In this document: positions 11,801-23,402 of the stretch, piece after piece
Numbering within the stretch: position 1 is the first letter of the stretch
Layout: each line of letters opens with the position of its first letter
From: Chaetorhynchus papuensis
Taxonomy: Eukaryota; Chordata; Aves; Passeriformes; Rhipiduridae
NCBI GenBank assembly: GCA_013396525.1
Contig: VWYX01000661.1
Location: 1 to 64,000 of the forward strand
Reading direction: 5' to 3'
DNA: 64,000 nucleotides
Program-made: the position numbers and the translations under genes
The notes under the pieces: model-generated
Database searches by the model: none
Told to the model about the DNA's origin: nothing
Seen by the model: only the letters and a program-made list of their open reading frames with translations

Positions 11801-14429
11801 TCAGAACATTTTGGACATAGAGTAGTTTTTACTGACAGTCAACATAGATTTCATTTCTGAGCATGATGTGTAAACTTCTGGTGCCATCATTCATTCTTTG
11901 TAAGGGTCAAATTGACAACAGCGAATGCTGAATACCCTTCAGTACAAAAAGTACAGAGCTAAAGGCACTTTCATTTCTTGCATAAAAATTTCACAGATTG
12001 CACAATTCAAACATCAAAAAACCCACCAAACTCTTGGACAACAATGACACCTGCTGAAAAGCGACTGCTTTTACGTTGCTAAGTAGAAAGAGGTCAACTT
12101 TCCTTTAACAGCTTGTCAATCTGAGCATTGATTTTAAAATACTATCTAAATGGCCAATATTATTTTTTTTTATCATCTCCTTTTTATAATGGCTAAGTTG
12201 TTCATTAGCTTTGTGGTTAATATTTTCTGCAAAATGATAATCAGAAGTTAAGATATAAAGATTTTTTCATGAAAACTAAATTTATTTAAATTTATTTGTC
12301 TTCGGTAGCCAGTATCTCCTAGAAATTTATAAATTTTTTAGTGTGTCTTGAAACAATCTTACTTTTTTTGAGATTATTCTGGGTTTAATAGATATCAACT
12401 TGTAAAACCTGTCCAGAACAATGGGTACAGCTGGCAAAAACCAGCTCCATGCAAATGTATCGATCTGTTCCATCCATCCTGCCTTCCACACTGCAGTGGC
12501 CAGCATGCCATCATTCATCAAAGGAAACATGGCAATGATACAATAACTGTTGAAGTGGGTGGAAAACTACAGCTGTTTAACAGCTCAGATCAGCTTCCAT
12601 TGCTGCCATCAGAAATGTCATACCCACGTAGACAAAAAACTGTGCACTGTTATATGCACAGTCCAAAATGAAAAAGCATTTTCTTCTCTCTCCTAGGAAC
12701 TCCTGTCTCTGGCATTTATGCCCAGATAAAATAGACATGAACATTGTTTCCAGAGCTAAATATACGGGGATAAATTGGTATATCTTGGAGTAATTCCACT
12801 TCCTGCCTTAGAATTACAATGTTTAAAACTTGCTGGTATTTTATCTGCTTTGTTTCTCATATCCACTACTGTTTCTTGTCTGTTTTCTTCTGCTTCTTCT
12901 CACATACAGTCTCATTCTTCTGCCCTATGCAATGGAATGGCTAATTATTCTGCATGAGAATTTTCTTCAAGAAGGAGAGCTGAGGGGATGGTGTTTTTCA
13001 TTATTCATTACTCCTTTTCCATGTTACCTCAGACTACTAATGTTTTCATCTTTGGTTTTTTGTTTGTTTGTTTTCTTTTTGTGATTCCTTTGGCAATGGT
13101 GTTTTTTTGGTAATACTTTGGTGTCAGAGCTATCACAGAGCTTCTGCTGATGGCTTATCATAGCAGAGTGGCAAAAGATCTTGGGTAAAAATGTTAACAT
13201 GGCACGTTCCAGCTGCTGCAGACAAATCTGAACAATGGGATTATGAGTGGACTGGCATGCCATATTGTGAAGCTGTTGTCAGAAAATTTATTATCCAAGA
13301 CTTTACACATGGAGGATTGCAAATGCATTTTGGCTTTCCTTCAAAGCACAGTTTGCTGAATGGAAAGGAAGGGAACAGAAATGGGAGCAAATTAGCAGTT
13401 CTTAAGAGATAAAACCTTAGGAGTGAAGAGTGCTGCTTGGTATTCGCAGACAAATGCAAGAATCAGGTATGATTTTTTTTTTTTTTAACAGATAGGCCAG
13501 TTTTTGTACTGCATTTTTCAAAACTGTTATCTGACATCACACTCATTTCCAAGTTATAATCTAAATAGATACTGAAACAGTTCTCCATAATTAAAAATTT
13601 CACAGATGTTGCTGTGGGGTTGGGATTGTTCAAAGATTATGTGGTGACACTTATCCCTGTGAAATTTAACTTAACTACTGGATAGAGCAGGACTATCAAG
13701 TTGAGGCAATGCCTTTGGTAAATGACATGTAAACCACCTTTTCATTACTGGTTCACAGATCTCTGTCAGTGTGGCTTCCCTCCTCCTGCTTTCACGCTGT
13801 TTATTAGTTCTTGACACACAGAGGATCATGAAGCTGCAAAACAATGTACAGATTCCTGGGACTTCACAGTGAATTTTGCCCCAATACATAATGACAATCA
13901 GTTGTGTCACATGCTACTAAGTGGTTCTAAAGGGCAAAGTATGGTGTTGATTCACAAGTTGCAGATTTGCACGAGTTGAAGGTTTTAATGTGATCATTCA
14001 GTCTGGCTCCACTGAAGCGATTTTATGGCTTTGTGTTAATTTGTCTGGGAGACATTTATGGTATTAATAACGTTGCAGGTTGGCCCAGCATTCTGCTCAG
14101 TGTTGCAGTGGATTCACACAATAACTGGATGCTTGGGCTCTATGAAAATTCATCACTCCTTCTACTTCCAAAATAGACAGCAATGTTCACTGCTTCCTGA
14201 GAGTCCATTATGTGCTATGAGAGAGTTTTTATCAAAGCAGGCATAGTACAACTTCATGTTATGGATTCTTTGTTTGTTCCCCTATTGCCTCTTTCTGGTA
14301 CTTCATTGCTACCAAGCTGCTTGTGATTAACACAACACACCTGTTTCTGTATGCTTACTGTTAGTCTACATTTTTTTGCTATTAGGTTAATTCTCTAGAA
14401 AGCGATTTTTTCTTTTAAAAATTTTTAGA

Positions 14430-14660
14430 AGCTGCTCAGGAATTTACACCTTTATGCTGAGGAATAAGTGCGAGGAATGAAATTTGTACAGATGGAGCAG
14501 CTCTGACAGGACCCTCCAATCCTATCAAGTGACTCACCTTAGGGCAGTGGAACAACTGAAGGATAATTAGCCTTTGATGGGACAAGAGACTCCCTTTCTT
14601 CTTCTATTATAGAATGCTATTTTGAATTGCTTTGTGCAATTATCAGTTTGTTTGTTTTTA
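14430..14660. promoter_or_regulatory. Candidate conserved non-coding element
   Basis: The segment includes ggataattagcctttgatgg at about 14559-14579. This places a homeodomain core (TAATTA-like) beside a good TCF/LEF site (CCTTTGAT). It also contains a CpG (gtgcgagg) and further AT cores such as gcaattatcag. No repeat signature is visible. The call is inference from motif clustering only. Confidence 0.2.
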
Positions 14661-15839
14661 AAGCTGCTGATACTTTGCAGGCTTTTGCCTGTTTATAAAA
14701 GCTAAAGAAAGTCATGTAAGTCTGAAGAGGAATAAGTGTAAATAATAATTCATATGTTTGTGAAAGAGCTACTACAGTTCTTTTTAATTAGTTAGTAAAA
14801 GCAGGCAGGATAAGCCTGAGGAGGGCAATGAACATATGAAAGTAAAAAGGTTTTAAAGTTTTTGAGTAGAAAATTGTTAATATCAGATTAATTTTCAATA
14901 TTGTTTACTTAATGATGTTTTGAGAAATATAATGCTGTTGTTGGTTCTTCTTCTTTTTAAGTTTTTACTGTGAAGAAGAAAGGGTTTCTTCCATGAAGAA
15001 CATTAACCTTTTATGTCTTCATTTGTCTTAATTTCCTTCCATACTTCTGCCTTTATTAATTATATCCATTATGTTCAACAACACTACAGCCAGGGTTTAA
15101 AAGTGCAGACACCACTGTGGGAAAACAACCACATTATGGAGGAGCATCTGGGTCAACTCCTTCAAACGATTTATGCTTAAAGTTATGCTGAGCTGAGTGT
15201 TCTTAAGTGAGTTTTGACATTTGTGAGGTAAAAGAGTAACTGTCCAACACAGGAGGCAGAATTAATCAGAGCTACTTAAATAACAAATTCTAGTGCTCTA
15301 ATTCTCAAACACCACCATGTAATAGCTTTTAGGGTCAAGTTGCAAGCAGAGATGTGCGTGTCTTGAAAGCAATGTATTAGCATTGTGTTATTGAAACAGT
15401 GAAGCATGTTAAAGTATCTACTTAATTTAAAACCAAAAAATCCACTTCTAAGCATACAGATCTAAATTATGGGGAAATTTTCTGGAGCCACAGTGCACAC
15501 AAAAACTTTATTCATTTAACCACTAATTAAGTAAAGCCAACTCAGCCCCAAGATAGTCACCTGCATCCACAACAAGCATCATCATAGGAATACAATCCTC
15601 AGAGGAAGCCACAGGGGGCAGAGCATTCCTTACGGAATGGGTGGGAATCTGGTAGGGGTCCCAAAGTGCATTTCAGGTCTGACAGAGTAAACAGCTGAAG
15701 AAACAGGGTATGCAATAAACAAGGCATGTCAGACACAGAGGTCCATAATGTTACCTTAAAGTCACTTTCCAGGTTACAACTATATTTAAATTCTGTATAG
15801 CTTACAGTTTCTTCCTGACAAAATAATTTGTTCCTGAGT

Positions 15840-15866
15840 TCACAGAATCACAAAATGGCTTGAGTT
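15840..15866 (-). mobile_element. CR1 3' tip, very short
   Basis: The run cacagaatcacaaaatggct followed by tgagtt matches the reversed 3' end of CR1 for about 27 bases, after which the similarity stops. It could be an extremely truncated CR1 insertion or the remaining tip of a copy cut by the LTR insertions just to the right. Confidence 0.5.
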
Positions 15867-15929
15867 TTGCCTGTATAAATCAGAGATGCTGTTCCTGCTG
15901 TTAGAAAAGAGAAGGATAGTGTTGTTTAA

Positions 15930-15975
15930 CAGCTACTTTGAAGAAAATTAACTCCACTCTAGCCCAAGCCAGCAT
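15930..15975 (-). mobile_element. ERVL-type LTR start fragment
   Basis: The run agctactttgaagaaaatta followed by actccactctagcccaagcc is the reverse complement of the conserved start of a common avian LTR group (…gagttaattttcttc…agtagct…). Only about 45 bases are recognisable. It has the same orientation as the larger fragment ending at 16322, so two LTR starts lie about 350 bases apart. This suggests a nested or repeated insertion. Confidence 0.55.
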
Positions 15976-16039
15976 ATCAATCTACATATGTTTTGTTTCC
16001 AGATTGCATAAAACCATGACCCTTTTTAACATTTATCTC

Positions 16040-16322
16040 TTTGGAATTGGGCACCTACACTGGAGCCAGAAAAGACCATGGTGGGTTAATCTTGGGGTCA
16101 GAGATCCCAGCTGTGTCCTCTCCTAAGCTGTTGGGGTAGGAGAAGCCTTTGCAGGCATGTATGGGATTGGAGATACAGCCTTGAATGCTGTGTGAGATCT
16201 GTGCAGGAGTAGCCAAAGCATTGGTGTGTTATCCACACTGTTCTAGTCACAAGTGAAAACACAACACTGCATGGGCTGCTATGAGGAAAGTTAACTCCAT
16301 CCTAGCTGGACTGACTACAGGA
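16040..16322 (-). mobile_element. ERVL-type LTR, partial
   Basis: Read on the minus strand from 16322, this begins with ctaggatggagttaac, then ctcatagcagcc, gtgttgtgttttcac and gataacacaccaatgctttg. These are in the order typical of a widespread avian ERVL-like LTR. Similarity fades toward about 16040, near ctggctccagtgtagg, and the LTR 3' end is not evident. No internal retroviral sequence is recognised on either side. The left boundary is uncertain. Confidence 0.65.
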
Positions 16323-17522
16323 ATAAAAAGAGACAGACATAACAAAAAGACAGCTCTGGGTTGGTCTTTACTTTTTATTTTTTTCTTATTAAAGCATGCT
16401 TCTAATGCTCTGGATCCATAACATTACCAAAATATTGCTGCATCTGTGTTTGATTGGATAACCTTTGATTCAGCAAGGGTAGATACACTTGCTACTAAAA
16501 TTACTGGATGTGATTTTCAAAACAAGCTTCATATGTGAGACGTTTTAAGTAATCTTCATGAGTTAAGAGCTTCATCCTTGTCTGCAGATAAAATTATTTG
16601 CTTTGGACAGAAGAGTGAAAAAAATTAGAAATCTCATTGCCGTTTGGTTCCTGGGAGAGGTCTTTGATTTTGAACTTACTCTTTGCAGACAGTAGCCTGT
16701 GTGCACAGATAATTGCTGTTGGGACATGGCAAGCCATCATTGCTGTGGGACATTCAGGACTGTCACCCTGGAACAAAAATTCTCTTTTCTTGCCATAATG
16801 AGCAAGCTGTTTTTCAGTCAGAGGGTCAGGTGTGGTTGTTGTCTTACCAGGTGCAGATAAATCATTTAGTGCTATGCTGTTTGGTATTGGTAATGGCAAG
16901 GGAAAGTTCAGGAGATCTGTTGACTGACAGAAAGTTTTCTTGGTTTTGCTATTGCTGTTTTAGGGTCAACAGGGAAGCAGAGGTCTGTGTAGGTCAGGAA
17001 GCTCCTAATTCAGCATTCCATTCTATAGCCATATGCTTGTTAAATCCTTAGGAACACTCAGGAAGATCAGTCTCCCTGATACATAACACAGAGCTACAGA
17101 GTTTTATGGAATTACTACTAGTAGCAGAATTTCTCAAGGATGCTTTTGACAAATATAACGCTGAATGTTGTCTTTCATATTGCCAGCTGACGGCTTACAG
17201 TTGACATTGCTGATCAGGGCCTGCAAATTTGCCAAGTTAGAGAATTTTGTCTTTAAAATCTAGACTATATTTACAGCCAAGGTGAGCTGACACCTCCTCC
17301 AAACTGTATGGCACTGTCTGAGAAATTTAGCCCTTGATCTGCTCTCTATCTCTACTTATTCAGTGTTGGCATATTTTATGGCTCTGCCTTGGAAATGGAA
17401 AGCTTGACTGTTTTATTGAACTCTTGCTAACAATTGGCTCTGTATTAAAAATCACCCCCGCCAGGCCTCGGAAATATTTTATTGCTGCAAGAAACATCAT
17501 GAGCATTAAGCTGAATGTGGAC

Positions 17523-17559
17523 ATTTTGTCAACAATTCTATATTTTGTCAACAATTCTA
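17523..17559. repeat. Perfect 19-bp tandem duplication
   Basis: The unit attttgtcaacaattcta (17523-17540) is repeated exactly at 17542-17559 with one T between, giving a 19-base period. The lack of differences indicates a recent duplication, probably by replication slippage. Confidence 0.9.
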
Positions 17560-20500
17560 GGACGTTTAGGCTTTTTACTATACTTTTTTTTTTTAATAGT
17601 ATAGAGAAAGGTGCTGTCTGTTGCTTGCAAGGGGCATGTATAACAATAGCCATGCAAGTAAAAGAGCACACTATGAAAATAATTGTGTCAGCAAGGACGT
17701 GGAGTAAACCCTGGAGGTGAAAGAAACCTGTGAATTAATTTCACTTGACAATTATAACTGGGCACAAAACATTCCAAGAATGAGGTAATGTAATTAGTGA
17801 AATCAAATGGTGAAACCACCGATTTAATATACACCCTTACTTTTTTATTTCCTTTTCTTTACAGTAATATTCATTATTGAAGGCCATAGTATTAACTCAC
17901 ACTCTATGCCAGAATTCTAATTTTCTAAATAATAATTTTATATATTTACTTTTTTTCCCCTTTTCAAAGGATGTCCCAAATCTTTCATCTTGAACAGTAC
18001 ATTTTGCTATAAAAAACTTCCAGCAGTCCTTATTCAGACTGCTAGATGGGCAGTCTTTGGACTGAGTGGTTTCTGGTGGTCAAATAGTTTGACGAGGAGG
18101 GTGGGACTACAAGGTTAACTATGTGAGAGCTATTTCTGGACAGAAAGAGATAGCTGTATTTCTTAGTTGCCCATTACAGAGAAGGACTGATAGCTGTAGC
18201 TCAGTTTCAGGTGTACGATTGTTAAAATTAACGCCATTTTGTACGTAATTCCAAAGCTTAGTTCAGCATTAAATACCAAATTACCAGCTCAGTTATCCTT
18301 CAGTCTCAGGGAAGCGAGATTTGCACCTCGTATGTCCATATGGAAATTCACTATTCTATATTTCCAACTTAGTTTTCTTTTTAAAGTACCATCCCTCTTC
18401 ATTTTTGTACAATTCTTTTGTCCCTCCATCAGTCCCCTTCCCCGCAGCTTTTATAGTTGCCTATGGTTTAACCAGCCAGCTCTCTTCTTAACACTTAATT
18501 ATTTGAGTTACCAATCTATTACATGATTTTCTTTTCCTATCATTTTGTTTTCCTTATTCCTTTTCTTTCTTTTCCCTTGCTCTTTGTACCATTAGTAAAA
18601 GCTTCATAAGTCTGGGAAAATATTTCCCCTTGTGATTGTAAAGGAATCTGGGATTAAGTGTTTATATCCAACCTGCCATGGTGTGTGAATCCATTAAGAC
18701 ACTTAGACTCTCAGGAAATGTCAGGAAAAGTAACCTGTTTCAGCTTTACCACTCCTTCACCTCATTAACTAAATCAAAAGGTTGTGCTTTCTCTTCTGGT
18801 GGGGGTAGCTGTATTAAAATATCTGTCCATAAATTGGTCTTAAATCAGCTGCAGGTGGATAAAGCATTATCCCTGAGGACCCAAAGGCTTCATACAATTT
18901 CTGAACCTGCAGACCAGTTTGTCAGAATTCGGAGTAGTGAAAAGAGGGACACTAATGAGGATCAGCTTTCCAGCTGGTGATCCCAATCACTAGTGCCTGA
19001 CATCTTTGCAAATTATTCCCTCAGGCACCATCTTTGTGTGGTGTAATCCTTTTGGAACAATGGGCAAAATTTCACAATGTGAGGCATCTTTCCTGAAAAG
19101 TTGAAATATTCTCTAAGTGTAGGGCTACTTGGGTGAAGCTACTTAATTTAAAATGTTGTTATTTACCTGTTTTTAGAACAGACTTTTAATCTGCCTTTGG
19201 AACACTTACTTTTTAACAGCTTTCATGCACAGAATTTTGCTTTTTCTTTTTTTCTGTTTAAGGACTTTCTGCAAAATAACAATCTAATTAAAAGAAGACG
19301 ATTTAATATAGAAATTGAGTTATGTTTTAGTGTGATATGATATTAAGCTTACTTTCAGGTAATCAAAATTTGAGGTCAGATTTAAGTTAAGGCTCAACCT
19401 ACAAAAAGTCTCTTCAGCGACTGTACTTTGTGAAACTGTCGCACTGGTCAGATTTGGGGGATTTTATTAGTTGTAATTGTGTATCTGATTTTTTTTGTTT
19501 CTTGTTCATTTTGTTTTTCCAAAAGCTCATGGTAGCAGAATTTTCAGTGTAAAAGACTGACCTAGCAGAAAGTCTTGATTTTTATCTTGGAGAAATCAGG
19601 ATAAAATATTCCATGTCAGGTTTGTAACTTACAGAATAAAATGTTCTCCATCATGCATGCATCACAAACAATGCTGTAATCAATACAAATTAAAAGCTGG
19701 TGTGTCACACTGGTGGCAAATAGCATGCTTGTAGTTCAAAATACAATCTTCTATTTTTTTCTGGATGTCTCCCCAGCTCGTGATTTGGCTCTGACTTAGA
19801 TAGGCTCTTGGACAACTGTGTTATTCAGATCATATGAGTTTGTGCCACAGGAGTTGCATTTTTTGTTTGCATTTTTAATCTCATCTTTCCCAGCGAGACA
19901 ATTGTTTGTGGAAACGACTGCCTTTCAAGGCTCTGTTTTGATTGTTTTGTTTATAGCAGCACTATAGCTGTGTATTCTAGTCTTCCCTGTGTCTGGACAA
20001 TCTGCACTTCTTTTAGTTGCTGGATGTTATTTAGGCCTAGATGTCATCCTTTATTCAAAATCTAACTGCCCTTAACCTACCTTGCAGAGCAGTTTTATGA
20101 GCATTTAACTTTTTTCTGTGAAATAGTAAATTACAACAACTTTTACATGAGGTGTAACATAGTTTTAAATGCAGGTTTAGTAGTATTATCCAATTTGATG
20201 TCATATGAGAAGAAACAATTTGGTAACTGTCTTTCAACTTACAACTTACAACTCTGCCCTAGTACTTGGAGGGGCTGGTCTCACCTAAAAGTAACCTTCC
20301 ACTGAATTTAGTGAATCTAAACGTGCTTCTTGTTAACTAGGTTCTGGAGAGGGATCTACTGGCATTTGAATTGTGGGGTATGTTTGTAGCTGGGGCTGGT
20401 CATATTTCTGTTTCCCCTGAATTTTTTGATAAAATCAAGGCCTAAAATAGAAGGAGTGGAAAGAGAAAGATGCTTGTGTGACTAGAAGTGAAAATATTCC

Positions 20501-22229
20501 TCGGAATGAACTTCACACCAGGATTTGTGAAAGTCTATTTTTTATAAGTTGAATGAGTAATAAGGTATAACAAGGACCAGTAGCTTCTGTCTTCACTGCA
20601 ACGTGTTTTAAAGAATTTTAAGAGTAACAACTGTGTTGTACAGTGACACTTCTGAAACTCTTGTACAGAAACTGTCACTCAGTCTCCTTCTGCTCCTTGA
20701 CACGTAGGGCCATGCATAACAAGATTTTGGATTCACAGCTTAGTCATGTGAAGGACTTTAAATATATGGGTTTAATATTGAAAAAATAGACTGGTTGTGA
20801 GTTTGAGATGTGTTTATATCCTTAGCTTGACTCCTTGAAACTTCAGTTACTTTTAAAGAAATCAAATAGATGGGCTATTTCAATCTATCAATTTTGATTT
20901 CTTATGGAAAAAAAAAGGAGCAGATATATGAACAAAGGTAGCATAAAGAAGTATTGGGTTGGGAAAAGCTGATGGAAGACAGCAAGAGCTCATTTTGATT
21001 TGTTCTGACTTTATGAAATGTAGATTTAAAAAAAGTGTGGGGTTTATTTTACCATATTAGAAGAAATAAATGTCTGTCAGTTACAACTGACCTCTGTATT
21101 TCAAGCAGTCTGGTGTCATTAGGAAAATGGAGACAATTTTCTCTGGCTGATAATTTCATACATCTCTCTCATGTTGAAATCTTTTTAATTAGACATACCA
21201 AATACTCAAAAAAAATTATTTTATGCCAACTTCTCCTCTACCCTTCTTTATTACCTTTACCTTCAGTATGCCAGTGACGAAAATTAACAATTTATATACA
21301 AAAATATTTCTATGCAATATTATTTTGTGCCTGCTCTGTCATACTCTGCTTCACAGATATGCGTCATGATTCTTACTCAATCTTGTGTTTAGTAAAGCCT
21401 ACAAGAACATATTTTCCTACAAAGGCAGAAAACAGTTTTCAAAGGTAAACTTGCTTTTTCTCCACCTTTTATATTCTTTCACAAAAAGCTTTAAAGGAAT
21501 TCCCACATATGCCCAAGGCTTCTGACATTAAACATTGTCTGAGCTTTGAGAAACCTACCAGGTGGTCTGTGCAAAGAAGCAAAGGTGTGGCAATATTACG
21601 GTGAGTTTGTAACTGCAGCAACAGCAAGCAAATACAAACCTATTGACACATTTCTTCATTAGTCCATGCTCATGGCACAGTGAATGTAAGCTTGGTTCTT
21701 TTTATGCCTTCAGCCAGGGCAAACAACCAAGGTTCGGGCTGTTGCTGGAAGGATTTGCTTAACTTATGGTTTGGATGGTAGACCCTTCCCCCAAAGTCAT
21801 CGTGTCAGGGAACAGTTACTGATTGTAAACTCACCGCAGGTCTGCTCGTGTGGTGCTCACTCAGCATTGTAGGAGTCTTGCTTGGGACTTTCTCTGCAGG
21901 AGGTAAGAGGAGGCAGGGCAGTCCTAATTATCTATCTTCCTGGTTGCTTTGCAATGTGCAAATGCGGAGACACGGTTCTGACTCTGCCTGAGGATTGCAG
22001 ATTCTGAGTTGCAGGCCACTGTTATTGAAGAACAAGCAGTCTCCTCATGTTGTGTCAGTAAAGCAAAAAACCCTGTTTTGCCGGCCATCTCGATATGTTT
22101 GGCATAATAAGCCCATGATCAGGGCTGACATGGCATCCATTCAAGGACAGGGGAGCACACAGGACCTGGTTATACCTAGACATTCCATTACCAATTAGAG
22201 CCAGCTCCTGAGGCTGCACCTCCTAGTTT

Positions 22230-22276
22230 CTGAGCAAGGCGGGGGAGGGGGGAATATTCCCCCTCCTTCCCCATAA
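22230..22276. repeat. G-rich/C-rich near-palindrome around GGAATATTCC
   Basis: A run of gggggagggggg leads into aatatt and then ccccctccttcccc. The two sides are complementary for about 11-12 base pairs apart from one extra G. The segment could extrude as a cruciform, and each strand is strongly purine or pyrimidine biased. The centre resembles an extended kappaB-like palindrome, but this is not a consensus site. Confidence 0.6.
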
Positions 22277-22389
22277 AGTTCTCCCCTATAGCCTTTAAAG
22301 TTCCACTAAAGCTGCCAGCTGATTATGCAGAGTCTTTCCCCTGCCAGTGAGCAGTATAGAGGGCTGTGTTGCAACAGGCACGCACAAAT

Positions 22390-22435
22390 CACCCGCTAAG
22401 GTCAGTGATGACAGTGCTTGCCTTCTTAGCGGGTG
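22390..22435. repeat. 11-bp perfect inverted repeat with 24-base loop
   Basis: The arm cacccgctaag (22390-22400) is complementary to cttagcgggtg (22425-22435). The arms contain a CpG in AT-rich surroundings. About one such repeat is expected by chance in a window this long. It overlaps the C/D-box-like element and would compete with its folding. Confidence 0.7.
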
Positions 22436-22510
22436 CATCAGCTTTCTCTTGCTCTTTTCATAAACACAGAAGAATCAGATTGGAGCTTGGTTTCTCATAG
22501 CTGAGACTTT
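22398..22510 (+). ncRNA. Possible C/D-box snoRNA-like element
   Basis: A perfect C box (gtgatga, RUGAUGA) lies at 22405-22411 and a D box (ctga) at 22501-22504. The flanks aaggtc (22398-22403) and gacttt (22505-22510) can pair over six positions, one of them a G-U, and would close the usual terminal stem beside both boxes. At 113 bases it is longer than most guides. I see no clear C' or D' box and could not match the sequence upstream of D to an rRNA or snRNA target. The internal inverted repeat conflicts with a typical fold, so this is tentative. Confidence 0.15.
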
Positions 22511-23386
22511 TTCCCGTTTTTTTTCTCATCTCCCATTCTAGCCCAGTGGTGACATACGACTCAGTCTGGGTCTGTCTCTTATTAGCAGAAATGTTGCTGA
22601 TTCCAGAGGAGAGATTCAGATCAGCAAAATATACTGTTCCAGGAAAATCATGTCTTCAGCTCTGGGTTGTGATGCAAAAGTGTCTTTATTGCTCAGCTAC
22701 AGGAAAAGCAGATTTTACTTTGACATTTCTATTCAGTGTCATGGCCAGCTGGAAAATGTTAGGGTCACATGTAGGCTCTTCTGTCTTCCTTTTTGGAAGA
22801 TTGAATGTGGTTCTTGTAGGGTAAAGAAGAGGCAATGAAATTGCTGCCTTCTCCTCAGAGCAGCCTGCTCCAGCTGTGCTGTGAAAGGGTGATGGTTACT
22901 GCTTCTAATGTGGTATCCCAGCCTCTTGCTCTATCATGGGCTGTAGGCATCTAAACCCCTTCAAATTTCCTGGGAGCCGCACAAGTCAAAGAGCACATGC
23001 AATTCAGGGATTATACTCTTGTTCTTCAGAGGGTAAGGCAGATGCCACTGCTGCAGAATCTGGCACTGGTGGTGTGGAAACAGAGACCCTGAGATCTTCT
23101 AATGTTTCCAGTAACAAAGAGTGGTTTTTTTCACTACACTTCTGAACAGAAAATACCAAGTAGAAAGAATAAAATGGGTTCTCTGACTTGCTTTTTAAAT
23201 TTTCTGACTGGGAAGTAAAGAAGGTTTTGAAGATGAGCTTTTATTTTTGTGATGATTTTCAATTGCATAAGTCTAGACAGCATAACTAACCCACTCCTTG
23301 GGTTCATAGTGAATTACTATGTTTTTACCAGGCTCTTTGGTACTCTTTGCATCTAGGTAATCAGGGACTATATTTAGAGCACCAGC

Positions 23387-23402
23387 CTTTCTTTCTTTCT
23401 TT
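23387..23402. repeat. (TTTC)n microsatellite
   Basis: Four uninterrupted CTTT-type units. Confidence 0.8.

Larger units (their letters stand above)
6201..15839. other. Non-coding stretch, no gene recognised
   Basis: I find no protein or RNA gene that I can name. The longest open frame in the window lies here on the minus strand at 7464-7868 (134 codons). It begins at TTG and looks like nothing known. The stretch contains two candidate conserved segments, one exon-like segment and a palindrome beside a T tract, all listed separately. A run of 14 T lies at 13473-13486. Confidence 0.6.
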
